Part shown: positions 46,200 through 56,629 of the stretch, in pieces
Layout of the letters: each line of letters opens with the position of its first letter
How positions within the stretch are numbered: position 1 is the stretch's first letter
Assembly: GCA_964036295.1 (NCBI GenBank)
Contig: OZ038468.1
Span: 3,034,501-3,098,500, forward strand
Reading direction: 5' to 3'
Length of the DNA: 64,000 nt
Source of the DNA: Plumapathes pennacea
Taxonomy: Eukaryota > Cnidaria > Anthozoa > Antipatharia > Myriopathidae
Program-made: the position numbers and the translations under genes
Notes under the pieces: generated by a model
Told to the model about the DNA's origin: nothing
What the model saw: the letters and a program-made list of their open reading frames with translations, nothing else
Databases searched by the model: none

Positions 46200-47590
46200 A
46201 ATCAAGTACATGTATTCAACAACATGGTTATTAGAATATACTCACTGAACTTTCTGTGACTCAAAAACTCTTAAACTTAGTGACTCCGAAGCCCGTATTC
46301 TAATTTCTGTGCTTCCAAACGGTACATTCTAAACTTTTAAACTGGTAAAATATCCTGGTTTTGCATAATCGATGATTAGATGTTGGAACCAGCAAGATGT
46401 CACAATAATTAATAAGAGAAGATTAATTAGTTTTGACAGATTACGTACACAACTGATCTACCGTATTAGTTTGCTGAATAGTATTTCCAGCTTACCAAAA
46501 GACAGGCGTTTCAAGAATCGTTTTAGAGTACCCTCAGTTTTCTCGTTTGTAGTTAAAATACTTGTTTTAGCTAACATGGGGACCATAAATTTGCAACATT
46601 CAGGGGAAAAGCTGAGTAGTTTCCAAATGCGCGAGCGCCGAAGACACGAGTTTTATGGTGTGGAAGGGATTTTATTTTCTTATTTCAGTCTGATTTTCAG
46701 CAACCGTTTATTGTTCCACGTAATGAAAGCAGGTAAAAACGTACATCTACAGAAGGAAGGCATAGTGTAAAATGGAATCAGTTTGACCGACCCCAAAAAC
46801 TAGGTTACCATTAAGTGTTCAAGTGCAAATGGCACTTTGTCGCAAACTCTCGACCAAGCCTTTTGCTTTTTACCAGTTTAACGGTGGAATGTCATATTTC
46901 TTAACGAAGTCAGGCCCCTTATATTTTTGGAAACAGGTGAATGCTTATAGATCTTCATTTCCAAGACTCACAAATAAACCCACAAACCAAGATAAACCTT
47001 GAATTATTAAGGATATCTTTATGAGTTACTCCCCGCGCTGGTCAAAATAGCACGTCTTGCAGCATCTCGTTTCGTTGCCACCGTACAATTTATTTGATCC
47101 TGAAGTGAGTATTTCTGAAATGTCCGCCACCAAGGTCTGTTTTCTGCTTTAGTAGTAATTAGTTGTCTTATCCGTGTTCTTCCTAAAACTTTCCAGTACT
47201 CTGTCCAAAAATAGTTAACTAATCAATAAGCGAGCTAGCGAGCGAGTTGAGAGAAATTATAAAACTGTTGACTTTGAGAGAACTTTAGTGTCACAGGAAA
47301 CAGGGCCAATTTCTAGTCGAATAATCCTCACACTGATTAGTGGCACTCCTGTCAGGACATTTTGGAGCGGCTATTTACACTTTTCTTTCACGGAGTCAGA
47401 TAAACGTACAGCGAGCGGTTGATTCTTTACTTAGGCCTTGCCTGCATTCTCAGGGTAATTTCATACACCCCTTTCGTCTACACATAATCGTGTGATCATC
47501 TCTTTCTCTTACCCCAAAATCAAGTCATCTCTCCCTCTCCCCTATTCAATACATAATGACAAGTCCCTGAGTTGCGAAGAGTCTTACAAA
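46200..47590. other. upstream region of A4, no supported gene
   Basis: A 132-codon frame at 46372-46770 has no motif, acceptor or repeat support. The right end (CCCTGAGTTGCGAAGAG) resembles the A5 leader (CCCCGAATTGTGAAGAG), so the A promoter or leader was duplicated. Confidence 0.4.
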
Positions 47591-47616
47591 CTTCAAATAT
47601 ATCCCTAGGTAAAGAA

Positions 47617-48096
47617 ATGGATGAGGAACTTCGGAAGCACGTCACTGAAGGAGACATAAAGTACAGAAAAAAGTACAGGAACAAGGACCAACCGTACATT
47701 TCAGGTGCCCACAACAGCTACCACTTTTTAAGGAGAGTAGCGGAACTTGGAAGAGAAAACAGATTCGTAAACATTAAACCTTTCCCCGTTACTGCACCAC
47801 TCACAGCCGACTTGAAGGTATTTACCGTACAATACCAAATACCGCCGGTACCCGACAACACAAAATGGGACTTGAAGTCGCTGTACAACCGTGATTACTT
47901 TACAATAGAAAAACTGTACGAATATGCACTCCTGGCCTTTGCCGGCGAGGACCTGGTTATTCTTCAAAAGTATCCCGATGGTAGATATCTGTGGCAGGCT
48001 TTACTCAAGAAAGATGGCGTAAAATACGTATTTCAAGGCGTTGTAGATAGTTTAAAATTTACAACATTCTACCTGCTAGACATCCGACCCAACTGA
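47617..48096 (+). CDS. EndoU-like nuclease family A, copy 4
   Basis: This is a 159-codon single exon. The likely catalytic residues are His8 (KHVTEG) and His32 (YISGAHNSYHF), followed by LKSLYNRDYFTIEKLYEYA, a tryptophan strand (YLWQALLKK), VKYVFQGVVD and the C-terminal TTFYLLDI. It fits the bacterial EndoU nuclease domain. The start is the ATG eight bases after the acceptor TATATCCCTAG. Extending upstream would cross that acceptor. It is closest to A5, sharing YISGAH.SYHFLRRVAE and YVFQG. No signal peptide is present. Downstream sequence to about 48580 is also shared with A5. Intact frame. Confidence 0.8.
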   Translation: MDEELRKHVTEGDIKYRKKYRNKDQPYISGAHNSYHFLRRVAELGRENRFVNIKPFPVTAPLTADLKVFTVQYQIPPVPDNTKWDLKSLYNRDYFTIEKLYEYALLAFAGEDLVILQKYPDGRYLWQALLKKDGVKYVFQGVVDSLKFTTFYLLDIRPN

Positions 48097-48109
48097 GTTT
48101 GGTTATTTA

Positions 48110-48585
48110 TAACATGTACAGCGCTTACGAAAATAACGCTACAAATTTATCTCAGTGATGCAACGGATTATAAATTGAGACCTCAGAGGTCTAGAACACG
48201 ACCTTTTTATTGTAACGTCAGTCGGTTTGATACGCGTACTGAATGCTGGTTATAGTAGTCGAGGATTTGATGAAATTTATGCCGCTCGTTTTCAAGATCT
48301 CTAATCTTTATGATAATATATAAATTATCCTTCATAATTGCGGATTTCTCTTGTTCTAGTTAAGCATCTTGCTATACAAACACGTGAAGCTACCAGTGAG
48401 TCCGCCGCCACATTTTGGCTTCTTTGTTGAAGAAGACGAGGGAAGGGCTGTACGTCTTTCAACCCGTAGAAGAGTTTTGAAAAAAATGTTATGTCCCATA
48501 AAGAGCTTTAACATAAAGAGCTTAATTATCACATTATCTTGATACTGCGACTCTGCTGTAACCAGCATTCATTGCATCAACAAGT
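48110..48585 (+). repeat. A4 3' flank, duplicated after A5
   Basis: GATGCAACGGATTATAAATT and GGTTATAGTAGTC..GGATTT recur in order at 61853-61960. The duplicated unit is larger than the coding exon. Confidence 0.6.
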
Positions 48586-48599
48586 AGCATAGTTTGACA

Positions 48600-49430
48600 G
48601 ATTTCGGCGTTCTAACATTATTGCAATAGTGGGAGGGGGAAAAAAAGCAGAGATGACCGAAATTGACAAAATCGCTTCAATAAGCTAAGTGTTTATATTA
48701 CTTTTGCGCGGGCTTCTCGAATGTTTTCAAGTCTCTGATATGTAAATTTCAACAAGTATAACCTGAAGATGAAGGGGAAGAAAGAATGCATGGAAACAAA
48801 CTGTGTAGTAATGCCGTTAATTACACCGAACCAGTTTTAAAATTGTAAACCATAGTCACTTAGTATGGTTAACCAATTATAACTAATATGTAAATAAAAA
48901 TCCCATGGCTTTGTCTTTGTTGCTAAGGGAGCCTTTGTTGGGATTATTCGGGAATAAGGATAGCCTGAACAATGTGCACACGCCTCGTTTAGGAGCTATT
49001 CCTATGCCGGAATATTTAGAATACTCATGGAGAAAGAATAGCCAGAATGTTCCGGTATTATGATGTCATAGCATAACTATTTATTTATTCATTTATAAAC
49101 AAAGATGGCGATATGTTTGAAGGCACACGAAAATTTATTCGGCTAAACCAGAGTAAAAGAAGGATTTTCCTGGGAGCAGAGACGATAGAAACATGATACC
49201 CTCTTGCGTTGGGAAACAATAATCTATCTATTCGTGCCAAACGAACGCACCCTAAGTCTGATAGTTCCCCATCAAACCCTTGGCTACAGAACATTCTGTG
49301 GCAAAACATAAATTGGCCTCTTTGACGTAGTTTATTCACGCTTTTCGTGCGCAAAAACTACAATAGATGATTTATGATCGAGCATACCAATATTACTTTT
49401 GACGTAAAAGGTGTGACAGGTCCTTATGAG
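48600..49430 (+). pseudogene. decayed A upstream region without an A gene
   Basis: It matches the A5 leader (60640-61010) and 63470-63945: CTCTGATATGTAA, GTCTTTGTTGCTA, CCATCAAACCCTTGGC.ACAG, TTTGACGTA.TTTA..CACG and GAGCATACC. In A5 the coding exon follows about 190 bases later. Here no EndoU frame follows. Confidence 0.55.
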
Positions 49431-49439
49431 AGGTATTTA

Positions 49440-50170
49440 AACTTCTTGGAGCGCAGGATTTAATTAACAGCCCCAATAGCCCCATATAAGACAAGAAAGG
49501 TCCTCAATTCAACCCTTTAGTCTCCGGATTCCAGCCCTCTGGATCCAGGTTTTATGCCGTGAAAGATTCTAGATTCCAGAATCCAGAATCCATGCGATTG
49601 CGGATTGCGGATTACAAACTATTGTGGTTTTCGGATTTTGACAGCGAACGTTTGCTAGATTTTCTTGTGCTGGGCAAATTTGACAACGTCAAAGTTGAAA
49701 ATAGCTTCAGCGCCAAACGGAATGGAGGAATTGAGAGATAGAGTTATAATATATACACTTACATGCAGACAGGACTTGGTGCAACGCTTGGACATTGTAT
49801 TTATAATTTGCTGCAATGGTTAAGAAACACAAGCCAAAATAGATATTAAAAATACCCAACAATACAGATATCTAAAATACTTCGTGGTCATGCTCTGCCA
49901 CGCAAGGGACGACCTTTGTGCTCTAACTTCTCTGTGTACCGTAAGTTATTTGTTTCCACGGAAATAGTTCCCTGCATGTGTCCACTTCGATGCGGGAGAC
50001 CGACTTGACAAAGAAAACCGCTGCGTTAGCTCGCTAAAAGATGATTACTTATTTCCACACTTAAATGCTCCGGCCCCAATACCCTTCCTATCTACGATAA
50101 ATAATGACAGGGCCCTAAATATTGCCACTTTACAGCTGTTGACCGCCCGTGTGCTGGAATAAAAATACAG
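49440..50170. other. no supported gene
   Basis: Positions 49560-49620 have short repeats of ATTCCAGAATCCA and GCGGATT. Nothing else is seen. Confidence 0.4.
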
Positions 50171-50176
50171 CGGACA

Positions 50177-50440
50177 GAACAAGAACAAGAACAAGAAACT
50201 TTATTTACTCTCGGAGTTTCATGATTTCACAAATTGTTTTTCATGAAAGTCGAGTCAATAAAATGCCTATAAACTATCTATAAAAATACTGATATGTCTA
50301 TTTTACAGCTACATGTTCTAAATTGCTAATTTACAGCTCCTTTTTGAATGATGATATCGTTTTTCGGCTATTTTATGCGTGTTGGTAATGCATTCCATAG
50401 CTTTGCACCACTGTATGGAAGTGATCGTTTCAGGAACTAA
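50177..50440 (-). mobile_element. LINE 3' end
   Basis: On the - strand the frame reads FLKRSLPYSGAKLWNALPTR then IK and stop, the characteristic C terminus of many non-LTR reverse transcriptases. It is followed by a 3' UTR, AATAAAG and a (CTTGTT)n tail at 50177-50195. It is heavily 5'-truncated. Confidence 0.7.
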
Positions 50441-50666
50441 CAAAAAGCGTATACAAATAGAAAACAAAAGACAAAAACAGTGGAGTTGTTTATCCGTGTA
50501 AAAACCTACTCACTATACTGTCGGTGATGGGCATCAAGCTTTATTACACCGATTAGTCATTAACTAGGGCTGAAACCGCTTGACTACTGAATTTGTACAA
50601 TCCATATTGTAATATTGCAAAATAGAAAGAAAAACAGCGCCAACATTTGCGCAGAAAACTCAGACA

Positions 50667-50765
50667 TCATGTGCCCTTCATTCGCTTCATTGGAAAGATT
50701 TGTAACTCCTTCAGTGAAACAACAATCGTCACCGGTTCACAATCAAGTTCAGACGAGGAGCTTTT
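50667..50765 (-). CDS. candidate terminal exon of B4
   Basis: The acceptor AATTTTCAG opens a 32-codon frame (KSSSSELDCEPVTIVVSLKE) ending at TGA. The EPV..VVSLKE part resembles B2 exon 5. Phase 0 entry means at least one exon must lie between it and B4 exon 1, which leaves in phase 2. Confidence 0.4.
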   Translation of the reverse strand, partial: KSSSSELDCEPVTIVVSLKELQIFPMKRMKGT

Positions 50766-51485
50766 CTGAAAATTAAAAAAAAAAAAATTATAAACACAAA
50801 CACAAAGAAAACAAAATCTAAGTTACCTTAGTAACCAAAACTTAAAATGACGCTTACGTTTAGAGTAGCATGTTTATATTTGATAAAACTAAAAAAAATG
50901 CAAATTCTCCCAAATTTTATCATTGTTAAGCCTGGGACAAACGACACTGCATGTCAACCTAAATCAACACAAGTTTGAAAAACAGTACAATTTGCGACGG
51001 GTGGCCAAACCGGACTTGCAGGTTAAACTAAATCACAAGAAAATTACAAAGTATCATGTTATTAATATAGTCAGAAACAATGCATGTAAGCATCATGTTC
51101 ATATCTATGTGTTTCTGCAAGATGAATACCTTAGAATTCCAGACCATTCTCATTTTGGTGTCTTGCTTGTATTCTGGAAGGAAGAGAGGCGACAGTTAAC
51201 GGTCGTACACCTGCATTGTTTGGGTTTCGGTATAGACGGATTAGGTGGAGGTATAGTATATAATAGTCATAAGCATGTACATATTAACAGGGCACTGTCA
51301 AGCTTCCTCTTGCCCCTGTTTCACGACGACGAGAACTTTCATAGAAACATAACTTTACTCACTAGTATCTTTATTTTCATGAAAAACAAAGTCATTTTCA
51401 TTTTAAAGTTAACGTTTTTAACACTAAGCCTCGTTCTAAAAAGGGGTTCGAACGAAACTCAGAAATGACGGCTACGTGTTCTGGA

Positions 51486-51679
<194 letters not shown>

Positions 51680-51897
51680 AACAGATAAACATTTTGAGTG
51701 CGGATCACTTTATGATACAGTCACTCTTTAGGTTTGCAGGTATGGTCCAATGAAGGTATAAATATAGATATCTACAATCATCAGTAATCACAAGGGCAAT
51801 TAAGCAATTATAGCCACACTCATTGAAATAGTAAGCAAATGTTACACTCCTGGTGCAGACAAATTGGTATATACTACCCTCACGTAAGCAATCTTAC

Positions 51898-52265
51898 CTC
51901 AATGGTCCAGTGAAGGGCCTAGCTTTCTGAAAATCTCTCTCAAGGTCAGTAATAAGGTTCAGGAATTTAACTTTATCAATCTGAGCTTTTTTACCACTGT
52001 GGAAATCTTCAAAGATGATTTTACCATCTTGAATAACTCCACTGATGTCCTCATATGACAAAGACTCTCCCTTGGACATGCGTTCCTTCACATGTGGATG
52101 CAGCCAGGGCATAGATGTACACACGAAATCATCCAACAGTGCGTGACCACCCTCATATCCATCACTTATCTTAGTTTTGAGTATTGCACGGCCCCACTCC
52201 AGCTTATTAGCCGGATTATTGGGCGACCACATTCCTTTGATCTCTATTGGAGGGTGGGCAGCCAT
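51898..52265 (-). CDS. family B gene, copy 4, first coding exon (B4)
   Basis: The exon starts at ATG 52265 (MAAHPPIEIKGMWSPNNPAN), 11 bases after the acceptor TTTTAATGATCAG. It has 122 codons plus two bases and ends CATTGAG|GTAAGA. The donor phase is 2, unlike the phase 0 of the other copies. The conserved blocks are KLEWGRAILKTKISDGYEGG, GGHALLDDFVCTSMPWLHP, MSKGESLSYEDIS, and AQIDKVKFLNLITDLERDFQ. After FQK the sequence diverges from B3 (ARPFTGPLR). Without splicing, a stop follows immediately, so a short truncated product is also possible. No signal peptide. Divergent from A5, 8.9 kb away. Function unknown. Confidence 0.6.
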
Positions 52266-52514
52266 GGTATCTCTATCTGATCATTAAAATATACCGTTAG
52301 AAATCTATAGCTGCCATTTTCTTAGGAAAAGAGATAGGAGTGCACAAAAGCGGCGGAGTGTGACGTACATTTACATTGTATTTGACGCATGTGAAATTCG
52401 ACGTTTGAAACAGGCCTAATTCTGACCGGAATCCCCCGGTAAACCCATGGACGTTCTGCCAACAATAGTGATCACATCAAGTTGCAGTTCCGAGAAGTGC
52501 GGTGGAGAGCACTC

Positions 52515-52830
52515 ATCATAATTTTGGGTAGGAGTGTGCCGTCGGTCATGTAAACCCTCTATTTCAGACCAAAATATCTAATCTTTTAAGCCCTATTTAA
52601 GACCTGGCTCCAAAATAAATACCCTATTTAAGACCTGACCTCAAAATTTATACCCTATTCAGAGATTCTTTTTCTTTTGCAACTATTTCCGCCATGAGCA
52701 TTCTTCCGTTTGCCGTGCAATGTCCGCGGCGACAAATTTCTGTTAAAATCATATCCCATCCCAGGCCAAAAACACAAAACCGATACCCTATTTTAGACCA
52801 AAAAGGCAAATCTATACCCCGGTGTTGCAG
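52515..52830 (+). repeat. dispersed repeat, TACCCTATTTAAGACC family
   Basis: Five or so copies of (T)ACCCTATTTAAGACC/TTTTAGACC lie in one unit. It is related to 23.15-24.47 kb and 62.5 kb. Confidence 0.6.
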
Positions 52831-53628
52831 TGCAATAAGAACACTTTTAAGAACTACGAAAATATAGAACTAAACTACTACAGTAGATAAGTAAGTTCTT
52901 GGGTTTTACACGTGCGTTTTTTCTTTAAAATATGTGCTTAGATGCTTTTTCAGAACCTTACAATGAAAAGAGCTGTTTCAGGAGCTCATTACCTCGGTTG
53001 TTTGAACTCACTCGTGACAACGGAGTCAGTACAGCGGCTTCACAAGTTTAAAGACCAAGGAACTTGAATATGTTAAATACCCACAAGCAATTGACGTCAG
53101 TTTATGATTTATTGATTGGCTTTATTCCAAGACTGATATACGCCTATAACCCTTCAATCTTGCGTATCAGCTTATTTTGGTAGGATAAAAAGTTGTCAAT
53201 TTTAATACTCGGCGACGGACGGCTACTTTAAATTTGCGCAATAGTTTAGTGTATCAGCCCATTTGTCGAAGAAAAAATGACAAACTTTAAAGAGACTCAA
53301 AAAATACAGCAAAACAGCCCCAAAGCTCAGTGAATTCTTGATATCCGGCTTTCACAAAGCAGCTCAGCAGGCTGGCGTTTGCCCCATGGGAAACATTCTC
53401 GCCCCAAGGATCGAGGCGCTTGCTTGCTGTTTTGCTTACACCTTTGTTCGCCGCAGTTAATTGGGATTAAAACAGCTTGGTTAGCAACGGGTACTTACGG
53501 CTCACCCCGGCTGCGGCTCCTCATGTAAAATGCATGTCAAAATATTCGGTTACTCCAGAAGTACTTGCAGTCAGTGATAAATTGAGATTTGATATTTCAA
53601 TCTCGGTTTTCATTTTGGTACAAAGATA

Positions 53629-54912
53629 CTAGAAATACGATAATCGCAGATACCCCCTCACTCTGCCATTGATGGGACTTTTATTTTGGTAACTCCCAAC
53701 AAGAGTAGCCTTTGTTTTACCGAAATGTTAACTCAATCTTTTCTTCGAACTCAAGTGCTACACGCAAAGGAAGGAGAAAAAGAATGGTGTGTGTTATACT
53801 TTTGCGTTGAAAAAAGAATCGATTGCGTGACGAAGTACGTATTTCCCACGGTCGGCACGTCAAATTAATTCATACAGTCTGCCAAGCACGTTCTCAAAAT
53901 TTAATACTCAAAGTTTGAAGTTGGTCGGCCGTCGTAGTACGGGAAAAAAGGAACACTGATTTTCCAATTTTGAATTCATAGGCAGTACAATTAAATAGGC
54001 TTCCTGTGCGATTTGTTTTTACTCTGGACTGCATGCACCAGATTCAGACATGCATATTTAATAGGCTCGAATTGTTTTGTATGTGAACCCACTCAAAACA
54101 GCAAGATTTCTCCCAGAATCAAAGCAAAACTTGAACAGTTTACTTCAAATTATACACGGGCTTCAGACCCAGTGATGCTTCTAAGGGCTTGTGAACGATT
54201 CTCGCTGCAATCACCGCGTGTCAGATTACAGAAAAATAAGACACTGATCTGACTAAATCATTCAAGACTCCAAGTTCCGATTGCTCTGAGCGAATACGGT
54301 AGCCGAAACTGGCGACAGAAGCGTAGTAAAACAATCCTTCGAGGGAAAATGATCAGCATACAGATTTTAATACATTCTTGAAGTGATCGAGTTACATACT
54401 ATACGGGATACAATATATTTGTCACGGTGATTGTTCGGTTTCCACTGACTAACCTTTGTTGCTTGTCCTTTCTAAATAAGTATCTGAGTTTAACACAAAA
54501 CGGCGTCTGAAGCTCCCGATTTGCTTTCAAGCGCTGTTCCCTTTGCGGAGTTGTCTGTGTTACCCGCTTCTGTTCATGTCGCTTTTGGTCGGCATTCATG
54601 CGCTGTTGTCTTTGCGGAGTCTTCTCTTCGGCCCTCTTTTTCTCCTGAAGGTCCCGATTTGCTTTCAAGCGCTGTTCTTTTTGCGGAGTTGTCCGTGTTG
54701 CCCGTTTCTGTTCATGTCGCTTTTGGTCGGCATTCATTCGCTGTTGTCTTTGAGGAGTCTTCTCTTCGGTCCGCTTTCGCTCTTGAAGTGCCTGTTCGCT
54801 TCTCTTTTGAAGACGAGCTTCGCGAGACCGTTCTGTTTCAAGTTTTCTAGCTTTTAAATTCATTTTCGTGAACGCAGTTACGTACAATTGTTGCTTCGTT
54901 CAAATCTTTCTT
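53629..54912 (-). mobile_element. Helitron copy 2, 5'-truncated
   Basis: On the - strand its 3' end is TGCGATTATCGTATTTCTAG followed by T, as in copies 1 and 3. Homology fades upstream of the leader CTTCGTTCAAATCTTT at about 54910, and the TCCCCGAACG end is missing. Copy 3's 3' end begins only 32 bases further on. Confidence 0.7.
54480..54863 (-). CDS. Helitron-borne Arg/Glu-rich coiled-coil ORF
   Basis: The open frame begins at the ATG near 54863 (MNLKARKLETERSREARLQK). It contains alternating units TPQRQQRMNADQKRHEQKR and TPQKEQRLKANRDLQEKKR, twice. This is the least damaged copy. The long charged helix is probably a coiled coil or nucleic-acid binding segment left from a Helitron protein. 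No Rep or helicase motifs follow. Confidence 0.45.
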
Positions 54913-54944
54913 AAAAACATGGCGGTGACGCTAGTCGATAATAA

Positions 54945-56462
54945 CTAGAAATACGATAATCGCATATACCCCCTCACTCTGCCATTGATGGGACTTTTAC
55001 TTTGGTAACTCCCAATAAGAGTAGCCTTTGTTTTACCGAAATGTTGACTCAATCTTTTCTTCGAACTCAAGTGCTACACGCAAAGGAAGGAGAAAAAGGA
55101 TGGTGTGTGTTATACTTTTGCGTTGAAAAAAGAATCGATTGCGTGACGAAGTACGTATTTCCCACGGTCGGCACGTCAAATTAATTCATACAGTCTGCCA
55201 AGCACGTTCTCGAAATTTAATACTCAAAGTTTGAAGTTGGTCGGCCGTCGTAGTACGGGAACTGAAAGGAACACTGATTTTACAATTTTGAATTCATAGG
55301 CAGTACAATTAAATAGGCTTCCTGTGCGATTTGTTTTTACTACCGCATGCACCAGACTCAGGCATGCATATTTAATAGGCTCGAATTGTTTTGTATGTGA
55401 ACCCACTCAAAACAGCAAAATTTCTCCCAGAATCAAAGCAAAACTTGAACAGTTTACTTCAAATTATACACGGGCTTCAGACCCAGTAATACTTCTAAGG
55501 GCTTGTGAACGATTCTCGCTGCAATCACCGCGTGTCAGATTACAGAAAAATAAGACATCTGACTAAATCATTCAAGACTCTAAGTTCCGATTGCTCTGAG
55601 CAAATACGGTAGCCGAAACTGGCAACAAAAGCGTAGTAAAACAATACTTCAAGGGAAAATGATCAGCATACAGATTTTAATACATTCTTGAAGTGATCGA
55701 GTTACAAAATATATATTTGTCACGGTGATTGCTCGATTTCCACTGACTAACCTTTGTTGCTTGTCCTTTCTAAATAAGTATCTGAGTTTAACACAAAACG
55801 GCGTCTGAAGCTCCCGATTTGCTTTCAAGCGCTGTTCCCTTTGCGGAGTTGTCTGTGTTACCCGCTTCTGTTCATGTCGCTTTTGGTCGGCATTATGCGC
55901 TGTTGTCTTAACTTGCGGAGTCTTCTCTTCGGCCCGCTTTTTCTCCTGAAGTTTCCGATTTGCGTTCAAGTGCTGTTCTCTTTGCGGAGTTGTCTGCGTT
56001 ACCCGTTTCCGTTCATGTCGCTTTCGATCGGCATTCATGCGTTGTTGTTCGCTCGTTTCACGATTTCGCCTTGCTCGTGCCTGTTCCCTTCTCATTTGAA
56101 GACGAGCTTCGCGAGACTGTTGTGTTTCAAGTTTTTCAGTTTTTAAGTTTTCCATTTTCGTGAACGCAGCTTCGATATATTGTTGCTTCGTTCAAATCTA
56201 AATGCTTCGTTCAAATCTAATTTCTCTTATTTCGGAGTAAAACAACATTGCTGAGTAAAACTACAGGCCAGGGCACACGTGATCGATCCGGCCTTTCTTA
56301 TTGGTTAGCAGGGTAACCGCGCCTAAAGTCGTACGACAGACTGACTGACAAACTGACAGACAACGTTAAATTTCGAGATGGCGACAGGCTTGGAGTCCCC
56401 AAGTAGGCGGTATAATATTACTGCATTAGTGTCGTGAGTATTTCCCTCACTTCGTTCGGGGA
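54945..56462 (-). mobile_element. Helitron copy 3, complete
   Basis: On the - strand it runs from TCCCCGAACGAAGTGAGGGA (host A before) to TTCTAG (host T after), with the 3' hairpin ATGCGATTATCGTAT. Length is 1518 bases, the same family as 17853-19335. Confidence 0.75.
55790..56155 (-). pseudogene. Helitron-borne coiled-coil ORF, third copy
   Basis: It starts MENLKTEKLETQQSREARLQ and carries the same TTPQREQ.L.ANR repeats as the other copies. In one repeat (VKTTAHNADQKR) the RQQRM segment is altered by a small indel. No catalytic domain follows. Confidence 0.45.
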
Positions 56463-56519
56463 TTACGTCATTGCCTTATTTGGACATAAAAAGGTCGCAT
56501 CGCACAAACACACAAACAA

Positions 56520-56623
56520 ACACACGAACATTAGATTTCGAGATGGCGACGCGCTTGGAGTCTTCAAATGAGCCGACTATGTTGCATTAGCGTCGTAAAT
56601 ATTTCCCTCACTTCGTTCGGGGA
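56520..56623 (-). mobile_element. extra Helitron 5' end fragment
   Basis: A second TCCCCGAACGAAGTGAGGGA terminus ends at 56623, followed (on -) by a leader like that of copy 3 (TCGAGATGGCGACG inverse). Copy 3 therefore sits directly beside an older, related element. Confidence 0.55.
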
Positions 56624-56629
56624 TCAAAT

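Noticed and set aside
46372..46770. 132-codon open frame upstream of A4
   Set aside because: It has no motif, splice context or second copy, and the composition is unremarkable for AT-rich noncoding DNA.
50923..51468. 181-codon open frame on the + strand
   Set aside because: It has no recognisable motif, and part of it (51260-51330) is a dispersed repeat also found at 23.69 kb. It lies in the B4 intron on the opposite strand. I treat it as chance.
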